Shown here: positions 33,595 through 46,330 of the stretch, piece by piece
Layout: each line of letters opens with the position of its first letter
How positions within the stretch are numbered: position 1 is the stretch's first letter
Assembly: GCA_963978905.1 (NCBI GenBank)
Contig: OZ022258.1
Span: 55,040,591 to 55,104,590 of the forward strand
DNA: 64,000 nucleotides
Source: Trichostrongylus colubriformis
Taxonomy: Eukaryota > Nematoda > Chromadorea > Rhabditida > Trichostrongylidae
Direction of reading: 5' to 3'
Translations under genes and position numbers: made by a program
Notes under the pieces: generated by a model
Told to the model about the DNA's origin: nothing
Database searches by the model: none
What the model saw: the letters and a program-made list of their open reading frames with translations, nothing else

Positions 33595-35000
33595 TTGACT
33601 CCAAGCAAATTTTTGCGTTAAAAAATTCCGAATTCACAGTAAACTTGAAAAACTATAGTACTGCTAGGAAGAGCACAAAATGCTCTTTCATAAACGTTAA
33701 GCAGCTCAGTTATTAGTCTGAGGAGAAAAAGTTATTCGACTTTGAGCATGACCATCAAAACTCTTGAGTTGACTCCAAGCAAATTTTTGCGTTAAAAAAT
33801 TCCGATTTCACAGTAAACTTGAAAAACCATAGTTCTGCTAGGAAGAGCACAAAATGCTTTTTCATAAACGTTAAGCAGCTCAGTTATTAGTCTGAGGAGA
33901 AAAAAGTTATTCGACTTTGAGCATGACCATCAAAACTCTTGAGTTGACTCCAAGCAAATTTTTGCGTTAAAAAATTCCGAATTCACAGTAAACTTGAAAA
34001 ACCATAGTTCTGCTAGGAAGAGCACAAAATGCTTTTTCATAAACTTTAAGCAGCTCAGTTATTAGTCTGAGGAGAAAAAAGTTATTCGACTTTGAGCATG
34101 ACCAACAAAACTCTTGAGTTGACTCCAAGCAAATTTTTGCGTTAAAAAATTCCGAATTCACAGTAAACTTGAAAAACTATAGTACTGCTAGGAAGAGCAC
34201 AAAATGCTCTTTCATAAACGTTAAGCAGCTCAGTTATTAGTCTGAGGAGAAAAAGTTATTCGACTTTGAGCATGACCATCAAAACTCTTGAGTTGACTCC
34301 AAGCAAATTTTTGCGTTAAAAAATTCCGATTTCACAGTAAACTTGAAAAACTATAGTACAGCTAGGAAGAGCACAAAATGCTTTTTCATAAACGTTAAGC
34401 AGCTCAGTTATTAGTCTGAGGAGAAAAAGTTATTCGACTTTGAGCATGACCATCAAATCAAAACTCTTGAGTTGACCCCAAGCCAATTTTTGCGTTAAAA
34501 AATTCCGAATTCACAGTAAACTAGAAACACTATAGTACTGCTAGGAAGAGCACAAAATGCTCTTTCATATACGTTAAGCAGCTCAGTTATTAGTCTGAGG
34601 AGAAAAAAGTTATTCGACTTTGAGCATGACCAACAAAACTCTTGAGTTGACTCCAAGCAAATTTTTGCGTTAAAAAATTCCGAATTCACAGTAAACTTGA
34701 AAAACCATAGTTCTGCTAGGAAGAGCACAAAATGCTTTTTCTTAAACGTTAAGCAGATCAGTTATTAGTCTGAGGAGAAAAAAGTTATTCGACTTTGAGC
34801 ATGACCATCAAAACTCTTGAGTTGACTCCAAGCAAATTTTTGCGTTAAAAAATTCAGAATTCACAGTAAACTTGAAAAACTATAGTACAGCTAGGAAGAG
34901 CACAAAATGCTTTTTCATAAACGTTAAGCAGCTCAGTTATTAGTCTGAGGAGAAAAAGTTATTCGACTTTGAGCATGACCATCAAATCAAAACTCTTGAG
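33595..35000 (+). repeat. Cassette K, copy 3 (1406-bp)
   Basis: Starts: 33595, 33769, 33944, 34119, 34293, 34472, 34647, 34822. Offset 4965 from copy 2. A private AAACTTTAAG change lies in the monomer at 33944, where other copies have AAACGTTAAG. Confidence 0.91.
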
Positions 35001-36781
35001 TTGACCCCAAGCCAATTTTTGCGTTAAAAAATTCCGAATTCACAGTAAACTAGAAACACTATAGTACTGCTAGGAAGAGCACAAAATGCTCTTTCATATA
35101 CGTTAAGCTTCTCAGTTATTAGTCTGAGGAGAAAAAAGTTATTCGACTTTGAGCATGACCATCAAAACTCTTGAGTTGACCCACGGTTGACCCCAAGCCA
35201 ATTTTTGCGTTAAAAAATTCCGAATTCACAGTAAACTTGAAAAACTATAGTACCGCTAGGAAGAGCACAAAATGCTCTTTCATAAACGTTAAGCAGCTCA
35301 GTTATTAGTCTGAGGAGAAAAAAGTTATTCGACTTTGAGCATGACCATCAAAACTCTTGAGTTGACTCCAAGCAAATTTTTGCGTTAAAAAATTCCGAAT
35401 TCACAGTAAACTTGAAAAACTATAGTACTGCTAGGAAGAGCACAAAATGCTCTTTCATAAACGTTAAGCAGCTCAGTTATTAGTCTGAGGAGAAAAAGTT
35501 ATTCGACTTTGAGCATGACCATCAAAACTCTTGAGTTGACTCCAAGCAAATTTTTGCGTTAAAAAATTCCGATTTCACAGTAAACTTGAAAAACCATAGT
35601 TCTGCTAGGAAGAGCACAAAATGCTTTTTCATAAACGTTAAGCAGCTCAGTTATTAGTCTGAGGAGAAAAAAGTTATTCGACTTTGAGCATGACCATCAA
35701 AACTCTTGAGTTGACTCCAAGCAAATTTTTGCGTTAAAAAATTCCGAATTCACAGTAAACTTGAAAAACTATAGTACTGCTAGGAAGAGCACAAAATGCT
35801 TTTTCATAAACGTTAGGCAGCTCAGTTATTAGTCTGAGGAGAAAAAAGTTATTCGACTTTGAGCATGACCATCAAAACTCTTGAGTTGACTCCAAGCAAA
35901 TTTTTGCGTTAAAAAATTCCGAAATCACAGTAAACTAGAAACACTATAGTACTGCTAGGAAGAGCACAAAATGCTCTTTCATAAACGTTAAGCAGCTCAG
36001 TTATTAGTCTGAGGAAAAAAAAGTTATTCGACTTTGAGCATGACCATCAAAACTCTTGAGTTGACCCACGGTTGACACCAAGCCAATTTTTGCGTTAAAA
36101 AATTCCGAATTCACAGTAAACTTGAAAAACTATAGTACCGCTAGGAAGAGCACAAAATGCTCTTTCATAAACGTTAAGCAGCTCAGTTATTAGTCTGAGG
36201 AGAAAAAAGTTATTCGACTTTGAGCATGACCATCAAAACTCTTGAGTTGACTCCAAGCAAATTTTTGCGTTAAAAAATTCCGAATTCACAGTAAACTTGA
36301 AAAACTATAGTACTGCTAGGAAGAGCACAAAATGCTCTTTCATAAACGTTAAGCAGCTCAGTTATTAGTCTGAGGAGAAAAAGTTATTCGACTTTGAGCA
36401 TGACCATCAAAACTCTTGAGTTGACCCCAAGCCAATTTTTGCGTTAAAAAATTCCGAATTCACAGTAAACTAGAAACACTATAGTACTGCTAGGAAGAGC
36501 ACAAAATGCTCTTTCATATACGTTAAGCTTCTCAGTTATTAGTCTGAGGAGAAAAAAGTTATTCGACTTTGAGCATGACCATCAAAACTCTTGAGTTGAC
36601 CCACGGTTGACCCCAAGCCAATTTTTGCGTTAAAAAATTCCGAATTCACAGTAAACTTGAAAAACTATAGTACCGCTAGGAAGAGCACAAAATGCTCTTT
36701 CATAAACGTTAAGCAGCTCAGTTATTAGTCTGAGGAGAAAAAAGTTATTCGACTTTGAGCATGACCATCAAAACTCTTGAG
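35001..36781 (+). repeat. Block T, copy 2 (10 monomers)
   Basis: Starts: 35001, 35187, 35362, 35536, 35711, 35886, 36072, 36247, 36421, 36607. Compared with copy 1 it keeps a separate accg A6 monomer and actg A5 monomer (35187, 35362). After 36421 it diverges, with tatac/HindIII +11 and accg preceding the next H block. Confidence 0.88.
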
Positions 36782-38734
36782 TTGACTCCAAGCAAATTTT
36801 TGCGTTAAAAAATTCCGAATTCACAGTAAACTTGAAAAACTATAGTACTGCTAGGAAGAGCACAAAATGCTTTTTCATAAACGTTAGGCAGCTCAGTTAT
36901 TAGTCTGAGGAGAAAAAAGTTATTCGACTTTGAGCATGACCATCAAAACTCTTGAGTTGACTCCAAGCAAATTTTTGCGTTAAAAAATTCCGAATTCACA
37001 GTAAACTTGAAAAACTATAGTACCGCTAGGAAGAGCACAAAATGCTTTTTCATAAACGTTAAGCAGCTCAGTTATTAGTCTGAGGAGAAAAAAGTTATTC
37101 GACTTTGAGCATGACCATCAAAACTCTTGAGTTGACTCCAAGCAAATTTTTGCGTTAAAAAATTCCGAATTCACAGTAAACTTGAAAAACTATAGTACTG
37201 CTAGGAAGAGCACAAAATGCTCTTTCATAAACGTTAAGCAGCTCAGTTATTAGTCTGAGGAAAAAAAAGTTATTCGACTTTGAGCATGACCATCAAAACT
37301 CTTGAGTTGACCCACGGTTGACCCCAAGCCAATTTTTGCGTTAAAAAATTCCGAATTCACAGTAAACTTGAAAAACTATAGTACCGCTAGGAAGAGCACA
37401 AAATGCTTTTTCATAAACGTTAAGCAGCTCAGTTATTAGTCTGAGGAGAAAAAAGTTATTCGACTTTGAGCATGACCATCAAAACTCTTGAGTTGACTCC
37501 AAGCAAATTTTTGCGTTAAAAAATTCCGAATTCACAGTAAACTTGAAAAACCATAGTTCTGCTAGGAAGAGCACAAAATGCTTTTTCATAAACGTTAAGC
37601 AGCTCAGTTATTAGTCTGAGGAGAAAAAAGTTATTCGACTTTGAGCATGACCAACAAAACTCTTGAGTTGACTCCAAGCAAATTTTTGCGTTAAAAAATT
37701 CCGAATTCACAGTAAACTTGAAAAACTATAGTACTGCTAGGAAGAGCACAAAATGCTCTTTCATAAACGTTAAGCAGCTCAGTTATTAGTCTGAGGAGAA
37801 AAAGTTATTCGACTTTGAGCATGACCATCAAAACTCTTGAGTTGACTCCAAGCAAATTTTTGCGTTAAAAAATTCCGATTTCACAGTAAACTTGAAAAAC
37901 TATAGTACAGCTAGGAAGAGCACAAAATGCTTTTTCATAAACGTTAAGCAGCTCAGTTATTAGTCTGAGGAGAAAAAGTTATTCGACTTTGAGCATGACC
38001 ATCAAATCAAAACTCTTGAGTTGACCCCAAGCCAATTTTTGCGTTAAAAAATTCCGAATTCACAGTAAACTAGAAACACTATAGTACTGCTAGGAAGAGC
38101 ACAAAATGCTCTTTCATAAACGTTAAGCAGCTCAGTTATTAGTCTGAGGAGAAAAAGTTATTCGACTTTGAGCATGACCATCAAAACTCTTGAGTTGACT
38201 CCAAGCAAATTTTTGCGTTAAAAAATTCCGATTTCACAGTAAACTTGAAAAACTATAGTACAGCTAGGAAGAGCACAAAATGCTTTTTCATAAACGTTAA
38301 GCAGCTCAGTTATTAGTCTGAGGAGAAAAAGTTATTCGACTTTGAGCATGACCATCAAATCAAAACTCTTGAGTTGACCCCAAGCCAATTTTTGCGTTAA
38401 AAAATTCCGAATTCACAGTAAACTAGAAACACTATAGTACTGCTAGGAAGAGCACAAAATGCTCTTTCATATACGTTAAGCTTCTCAGTTATTAGTCTGA
38501 GGAGAAAAAAGTTATTCGACTTTGAGCATGACCATCAAAACTCTTGAGTTGACCCACGGTTGACCCCAAGCCAATTTTTGCGTTAAAAAATTCCGAATTC
38601 ACAGTAAACTTGAAAAACTATAGTACCGCTAGGAAGAGCACAAAATGCTCTTTCATAAACGTTAAGCAGCTCAGTTATTAGTCTGAGGAGAAAAAAGTTA
38701 TTCGACTTTGAGCATGACCATCAAAACTCTTGAG
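36782..38734 (+). repeat. Block H, copy d
   Basis: Full 1953-bp unit: starts 36782, 36957, 37132, 37318, 37493, 37668, 37842, 38021, 38195, 38374, 38560. Monomer 8 has GCAGCTCAG, so the CAACTC allele of copies a and c is absent here. Confidence 0.92.
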
Positions 38735-40501
38735 TTGACTCCAAGCAAATTTTTGCGTTAAAAAATTCCGAATTCACAGTAAACTTGAAAAACTATAGTA
38801 CTGCTAGGAAGAGCACAAAATGCTTTTTCATAAACGTTAGGCAGCTCAGTTATTAGTCTGAGGAGAAAAAAGTTATTCGACTTTGAGCATGACCATCAAA
38901 ACTCTTGAGTTGACTCCAAGCAAATTTTTGCGTTAAAAAATTCCGAATTCACAGTAAACTTGAAAAACTATAGTACCGCTAGGAAGAGCACAAAATGCTT
39001 TTTCATAAACGTTAAGCAGCTCAGTTATTAGTCTGAGGAGAAAAAAGTTATTCGACTTTGAGCATGACCATCAAAACTCTTGAGTTGACTCCAAGCAAAT
39101 TTTTGCGTTAAAAAATTCCGAATTCACAGTAAACTTGAAAAACTATAGTACTGCTAGGAAGAGCACAAAATGCTCTTTCATAAACGTTAAGCAGCTCAGT
39201 TATTAGTCTGAGGAAAAAAAAGTTATTCGACTTTGAGCATGACCATCAAAACTCTTGAGTTGACCCACGGTTGACCCCAAGCCAATTTTTGCGTTAAAAA
39301 ATTCCGAATTCACAGTAAACTTGAAAAACTATAGTACCGCTAGGAAGAGCACAAAATGCTTTTTCATAAACGTTAAGCAGCTCAGTTATTAGTCTGAGGA
39401 GAAAAAAGTTATTCGACTTTGAGCATGACCATCAAAACTCTTGAGTTGACTCCAAGCAAATTTTTGCGTTAAAAAATTCCGAATTCACAGTAAACTTGAA
39501 AAACCATAGTTCTGCTAGGAAGAGCACAAAATGCTTTTTCATAAACGTTAAGCAGCTCAGTTATTAGTCTGAGGAGAAAAAAGTTATTCGACTTTGAGCA
39601 TGACCAACAAAACTCTTGAGTTGACTCCAAGCAAATTTTTGCGTTAAAAAATTCCGAATTCACAGTAAACTTGAAAAACTATAGTACTGCTAGGAAGAGC
39701 ACAAAATGCTCTTTCATAAACGTTAAGCAGCTCAGTTATTAGTCTGAGGAGAAAAAGTTATTCGACTTTGAGCATGACCATCAAAACTCTTGAGTTGACT
39801 CCAAGCAAATTTTTGCGTTAAAAAATTCCGATTTCACAGTAAACTTGAAAAACTATAGTACAGCTAGGAAGAGCACAAAATGCTTTTTCATAAACGTTAA
39901 GCAGCTCAGTTATTAGTCTGAGGAGAAAAAGTTATTCGACTTTGAGCATGACCATCAAATCAAAACTCTTGAGTTGACCCCAAGCCAATTTTTGCGTTAA
40001 AAAATTCCGAATTCACAGTAAACTAGAAACACTATAGTACTGCTAGGAAGAGCACAAAATGCTCTTTCATAAACGTTAAGCAACTCAGTTATTAGTCTGA
40101 GGAGAAAAAGTTATTCGACTTTGAGCATGACCATCAAAACTCTTGAGTTGACTCCAAGCAAATTTTTGCGTTAAAAAATTCCGATTTCACAGTAAACTTG
40201 AAAAACTATAGTACAGCTAGGAAGAGCACAAAATGCTTTTTCATAAACGTTAAGCAGCTCAGTTATTAGTCTGAGGAGAAAAAGTTATTCGACTTTGAGC
40301 ATGACCATCAAATCAAAACTCTTGAGTTGACCCCAAGCCAATTTTTGCGTTAAAAAATTCCGAATTCACAGTAAACTAGAAACACTATAGTACTGCTAGG
40401 AAGAGCACAAAATGCTCTTTCATATACGTTAAGCTTCTCAGTTATTAGTCTGAGGAGAAAAAAGTTATTCGACTTTGAGCATGACCATCAAAACTCTTGA
40501 G
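38735..40501 (+). repeat. Block H, copy e, truncated in monomer 10
   Basis: Starts: 38735, 38910, 39085, 39271, 39446, 39621, 39795, 39974, 40148, 40327. In direct tandem with copy d. Monomer 10 has CATATACG and the HindIII site but lacks +11 (175 bp) and joins a TCC-start actg monomer. It is the one HindIII monomer found without +11, and the junction lies between about 40440 and 40502. Confidence 0.9.
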
Positions 40502-40850
40502 TTGACTCCAAGCAAATTTTTGCGTTAAAAAATTCCGAATTCACAGTAAACTTGAAAAACTATAGTACTGCTAGGAAGAGCACAAAATGCTCTTTCATAA
40601 ACGTTAAGCAGCTCAGTTATTAGTCTGAGGAGAAAAAGTTATTCGACTTTGAGCATGACCATCAAAACTCTTGAGTTGACTCCAAGCAAATTTTTGCGTT
40701 AAAAAATTCCGATTTCACAGTAAACTTGAAAAACCATAGTTCTGCTAGGAAGAGCACAAAATGCTTTTTCATAAACGTTAAGCAGCTCAGTTATTAGTCT
40801 GAGGAGAAAAAAGTTATTCGACTTTGAGCATGACCATCAAAACTCTTGAG
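40502..40850 (+). repeat. Two monomers matching the start of cassette K
   Basis: Monomers at 40502 (actg A5) and 40676 (GATTTC ccatag) match K monomers 1 and 2. This fits a fusion in which H monomer 10 joined near the H/K border, losing H monomer 11. Confidence 0.83.
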
Positions 40851-41917
40851 TTGACTCCAAGCAAATTTTTGCGTTAAAAAATTCCGAATTCACAGTAAAC
40901 TTGAAAAACTATAGTACTGCTAGGAAGAGCACAAAATGCTCTTTCATAAACGTTAAGCAGCTCAGTTATTAGTCTGAGGAGAAAAAGTTATTCGACTTTG
41001 AGCATGACCATCAAAACTCTTGAGTTGACTCCAAGCAAATTTTTGCGTTAAAAAATTCCGATTTCACAGTAAACTTGAAAAACTATAGTACAGCTAGGAA
41101 GAGCACAAAATGCTTTTTCATAAACGTTAAGCAGCTCAGTTATTAGTCTGAGGAGAAAAAGTTATTCGACTTTGAGCATGACCATCAAATCAAAACTCTT
41201 GAGTTGACCCCAAGCCAATTTTTGCGTTAAAAAATTCCGAATTCACAGTAAACTAGAAACACTATAGTACTGCTAGGAAGAGCACAAAATGCTCTTTCAT
41301 AAACGTTAAGCAGCTCAGTTATTAGTCTGAGGAGAAAAAGTTATTCGACTTTGAGCATGACCATCAAAACTCTTGAGTTGACTCCAAGCAAATTTTTGCG
41401 TTAAAAAATTCCGATTTCACAGTAAACTTGAAAAACTATAGTACAGCTAGGAAGAGCACAAAATGCTTTTTCATAAACGTTAAGCAGCTCAGTTATTAGT
41501 CTGAGGAGAAAAAGTTATTCGACTTTGAGCATGACCATCAAATCAAAACTCTTGAGTTGACCCCAAGCCAATTTTTGCGTTAAAAAATTCCGAATTCACA
41601 GTAAACTAGAAACACTATAGTACTGCTAGGAAGAGCACAAAATGCTCTTTCATATACGTTAAGCTTCTCAGTTATTAGTCTGAGGAGAAAAAAGTTATTC
41701 GACTTTGAGCATGACCATCAAAACTCTTGAGTTGACCCACGGTTGACCCCAAGCCAATTTTTGCGTTAAAAAATTCCGAATTCACAGTAAACTTGAAAAA
41801 CTATAGTACCGCTAGGAAGAGCACAAAATGCTCTTTCATAAACGTTAAGCAGCTCAGTTATTAGTCTGAGGAGAAAAAAGTTATTCGACTTTGAGCATGA
41901 CCATCAAAACTCTTGAG
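40851..41917 (+). repeat. Partial block H (monomers 6-11)
   Basis: Starts: 40851, 41025, 41204, 41378, 41557, 41743 (174, 179, 174, 179, 186, 175; sum 1067), the last six of H in order. Directly followed by a ttagg monomer that starts another H block. Confidence 0.88.
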
Positions 41918-42977
41918 TTGACTCCAAGCAAATTTTTGCGTTAAAAAATTCCGAATTCACAGTAAACTTGAAAAACTATAGTACTGCTAGGAAGAGCACA
42001 AAATGCTTTTTCATAAACGTTAGGCAGCTCAGTTATTAGTCTGAGGAGAAAAAAGTTATTCGACTTTGAGCATGACCATCAAAACTCTTGAGTTGACTCC
42101 AAGCAAATTTTTGCGTTAAAAAATTCCGAATTCACAGTAAACTTGAAAAACTATAGTACCGCTAGGAAGAGCACAAAATGCTTTTTCATAAACGTTAAGC
42201 AGCTCAGTTATTAGTCTGAGGAGAAAAAAGTTATTCGACTTTGAGCATGACCATCAAAACTCTTGAGTTGACTCCAAGCAAATTTTTGCGTTAAAAAATT
42301 CCGAATTCACAGTAAACTTGAAAAACTATAGTACTGCTAGGAAGAGCACAAAATGCTCTTTCATAAACGTTAAGCAGCTCAGTTATTAGTCTGAGGAAAA
42401 AAAAGTTATTCGACTTTGAGCATGACCATCAAAACTCTTGAGTTGACCCACGGTTGACCCCAAGCCAATTTTTGCGTTAAAAAATTCCGAATTCACAGTA
42501 AACTTGAAAAACTATAGTACCGCTAGGAAGAGCACAAAATGCTTTTTCATAAACGTTAAGCAGCTCAGTTATTAGTCTGAGGAGAAAAAAGTTATTCGAC
42601 TTTGAGCATGACCATCAAAACTCTTGAGTTGACTCCAAGCAAATTTTTGCGTTAAAAAATTCCGAATTCACAGTAAACTTGAAAAACCATAGTTCTGCTA
42701 GGAAGAGCACAAAATGCTTTTTCATAAACGTTAAGCAGCTCAGTTATTAGTCTGAGGAGAAAAAAGTTATTCGACTTTGAGCATGACCAACAAAACTCTT
42801 GAGTTGACTCCAAGCAAATTTTTGCGTTAAAAAATTCCGAATTCACAGTAAACTTGAAAAACTATAGTACTGCTAGGAAGAGCACAAAATGCTCTTTCAT
42901 AAACGTTAAGCAGCTCAGTTATTAGTCTGAGGAGAAAAAGTTATTCGACTTTGAGCATGACCATCAAAACTCTTGAG
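41918..42977 (+). repeat. Partial block H (monomers 1-6)
   Basis: Starts: 41918, 42093, 42268, 42454, 42629, 42804. The series then departs from H: the next unit (42978) is a second actg A5 monomer rather than GATTTC acagc. This is the last ttagg monomer; the eight carry TTAGG at 21285, 26779, 30673, 31558, 35813, 36884, 38837 and 42020. Confidence 0.88.
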
Positions 42978-44394
42978 TTGACTCCAAGCAAATTTTTGCG
43001 TTAAAAAATTCCGAATTCACAGTAAACTTGAAAAACTATAGTACTGCTAGGAAGAGCACAAAATGCTCTTTCATAAACGTTAAGCAGCTCAGTTATTAGT
43101 CTGAGGAGAAAAAGTTATTCGACTTTGAGCATGACCATCAAAACTCTTGAGTTGACTCCAAGCAAATTTTTGCGTTAAAAAATTCCGAATTCACAGTAAA
43201 CTTGAAAAACCATAGTTCTGCTAGGAAGAGCACAAAATGCTTTTTCATAAACGTTAAGCAGCTCAGTTATTAGTCTGAGGAGAAAAAAGTTATTCGACTT
43301 TGAGCATGACCATCAAAACTCTTGAGTTGACTCCAAGCAAATTTTTGCGTTAAAAAATTCCGAATTCACAGTAAACTTGAAAAACCATAGTTCTGCTAGG
43401 AAGAGCACAAAATGCTTTTTCATAAACGTTAAGCAGCTCAGTTATTAGTCTGAGGAGAAAAAAGTTATTCGACTTTGAGCATGACCAACAAAACTCTTGA
43501 GTTGACTCCAAGCAAATTTTTGCGTTAAAAAATTCCGAATTCACAGTAAACTTGAAAAACTATAGTACTGCTAGGAAGAGCACAAAATGCTCTTTCATAA
43601 ACGTTAAGCAGCTCAGTTATTAGTCTGAGGAGAAAAAGTTATTCGACTTTGAGCATGACCATCAAAACTCTTGAGTTGACTCCAAGCAAATTTTTGCGTT
43701 AAAAAATTCCGATTTCACGGTAAACTTGAAAAACTATAGTACAGCTAGGAAGAGCACAAAATGCTTTTTCATAAACGTTAAGCAGCTCAGTTATTAGTCT
43801 GAGGAGAAAAAGTTATTCGACTTTGAGCATGACCATCAAATCAAAACTCTTGAGTTGACCCCAAGCCAATTTTTGCGTTAAAAAATTCCGAATTCACAGT
43901 AAACTAGAAACACTATAGTACTGCTAGGAAGAGCACAAAATGCTCTTTCATATACGTTAAGCAGCTCAGTTATTAGTCTGAGGAGAAAAAAGTTATTCGA
44001 CTTTGAGCATGACCAACAAAACTCTTGAGTTGACTCCAAGCAAATTTTTGCGTTAAAAAATTCCGAATTCACAGTAAACTTGAAAAACCATAGTTCTGCT
44101 AGGAAGAGCACAAAATGCTTTTTCATAAACGTTAAGCAGCTCAGTTATTAGTCTGAGGAGAAAAAGTTATTCGACTTTGAGCATGACCATCAAATCAAAA
44201 CTCTTGAGTTGACCCCAAGCCAATTTTTGCGTTAAAAAATTCCGAATTCACAGTAAACTAGAAACACTATAGTACTGCTAGGAAGAGCACAAAATGCTCT
44301 TTCATATACGTTAAGCTTCTCAGTTATTAGTCTGAGGAGAAAAAAGTTATTCGACTTTGAGCATGACCATCAAAACTCTTGAGTTGACCCACGG
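42978..44394 (+). repeat. K-like block K', copy 1 (1417-bp, 8 monomers)
   Basis: Starts: 42978, 43152, 43327, 43502, 43676, 43855, 44030, 44209. The first six follow K; the last two are ccatag +5 and tatac/HindIII +11. A private GATTTCACGG change sits in the fifth. The second monomer has GAATTC where K and the other K' copy have GATTTC. Confidence 0.87.
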
Positions 44395-46330
44395 TTGACC
44401 CCAAGCCAATTTTTGCGTTAAAAAATTCCGAATTCACAGTAAACTAGAAACACTATAGTACTGCTAGGAAGAGCACAAAATGCTCTTTCATATACGTTAA
44501 GCAGCTCAGTTATTAGTCTGAGGAGAAAAAAGTTATTCGACTTTGAGCATGACCAACAAAACTCTTGAGTTGACTCCAAGCAAATTTTTGCGTTAAAAAA
44601 TTCCGATTTCACGGTAAACTTGAAAAACTATAGTACAGCTAGGAAGAGCACAAAATGCTTTTTCATAAACGTTAAGCAGCTCAGTTATTAGTCTGAGGAG
44701 AAAAAGTTATTCGACTTTGAGCATGACCATCAAATCAAAACTCTTGAGTTGACCCCAAGCCAATTTTTGCGTTAAAAAATTCCGAATTCACAGTAAACTA
44801 GAAACACTATAGTACTGCTAGGAAGAGCACAAAATGCTTTTTCATAAACGTTAAGCAGCTCAGTTATTAGTCTGAGGAGAAAAAGTTATTCGACTTTGAG
44901 CATGACCATCAAATCAAAACTCTTGAGTTGACTCCAAGCAAATTTTTGCGTTAAAAAATTCCGAATTCACAGTAAACTTGAAAAACCATAGTTCTGCTAG
45001 GAAGAGCACAAAATGCTTTTTCATAAACGTTAAGCAGCTCAGTTATTAGTCTGAGGAGAAAAAGTTATTCGACTTTGAGCATGACCATCAAATCAAAACT
45101 CTTGAGTTGACCCCAAGCCAATTTTTGCGTTAAAAAATTCCGAATTCACAGTAAACTAGAAACACTATAGTACTGCTAGGAAGAGCACAAAATGCTCTTT
45201 CATAAACGTTAAGCAGCTCAGTTATTAGTCTGAGGAGAAAAAGTTATTCGACTTTGAGCATGACCATCAAAACTCTTGAGTTGACTCCAAGCAAATTTTT
45301 GCGTTAAAAAATTCCGATTTCACAGTAAACTTGAAAAACCATAGTTCTGCTAGGAAGAGCACAAAATGCTTTTTCATAAACGTTAAGCAGCTCAGTTATT
45401 AGTCTGAGGAGAAAAAAGTTATTCGACTTTGAGCATGACCATCAAAACTCTTGAGTTGACTCCAAGCAAATTTTTGCGTTAAAAAATTCCGAATTCACAG
45501 TAAACTTGAAAAACCATAGTTCTGCTAGGAAGAGCACAAAATGCTTTTTCATAAACGTTAAGCAGCTCAGTTATTAGTCTGAGGAGAAAAAAGTTATTCG
45601 ACTTTGAGCATGACCAACAAAACTCTTGAGTTGACTCCAAGCAAATTTTTGCGTTAAAAAATTCCGAATTCACAGTAAACTTGAAAAACCATAGTTCTGC
45701 TAGGAAGAGCACAAAATGCTTTTTCTTAAACGTTAAGCAGCTCAGTTATTAGTCTGAGGAGAAAAAAGTTATTCGACTTTGAGCATGACCATCAAAACTC
45801 TTGAGTTGACTCCAAGCAAATTTTTGCGTTAAAAAATTCCGAATTCACAGTAAACTTGAAAAACCATAGTTCTGCTAGGAAGAGCACAAAATGCTTTTTC
45901 TTAAACGTTAAGCAGCTCAGTTATTAGTCTGAGCAGAAAAAAACTTATTCGACTTTGAGCATGACCATCAAAACTCTTGAGTTGACTCCAAGCAAATTTT
46001 TGCGTTAAAAAATTCCGAATTCACAGTAAACTTGAAAAACCATAGTTCTGCTAGGAAGAGCACAAAATGCTTTTTCTTAAACGTTAAGCAGCTCAGTTAT
46101 TAGTCTGAGGAGAAAAAAGTTATTCGACTTTGAGCATGACCATCAAAACTCTTGAGTTGACTCCAAGCAAATTTTTGCGTTAAAAAATTCCGAATTCACA
46201 GTAAACTTGAAAAACTATAGTACTGCTAGGAAGAGCACAAAATGCTCTTTCATAAACGTTAAGCAGCTCAGTTATTAGTCTGAGGAGAAAAAGTTATTCG
46301 ACTTTGAGCATGACCATCAAAACTCTTGAG
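44395..46330 (+). repeat. Block J (1936-bp, 11 monomers), copy 1
   Basis: Starts: 44395, 44570, 44749, 44928, 45107, 45281, 45456, 45631, 45806, 45982, 46157 (175, 179, 179, 179, 174, 175, 175, 175, 176, 175, 174). Three consecutive cttaaac/ccatag monomers occur at 45631-46156. The middle one has GAGCAG with A7 and CTTATT, a variant otherwise typical of the right flank beyond 57 kb. Confidence 0.9.
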
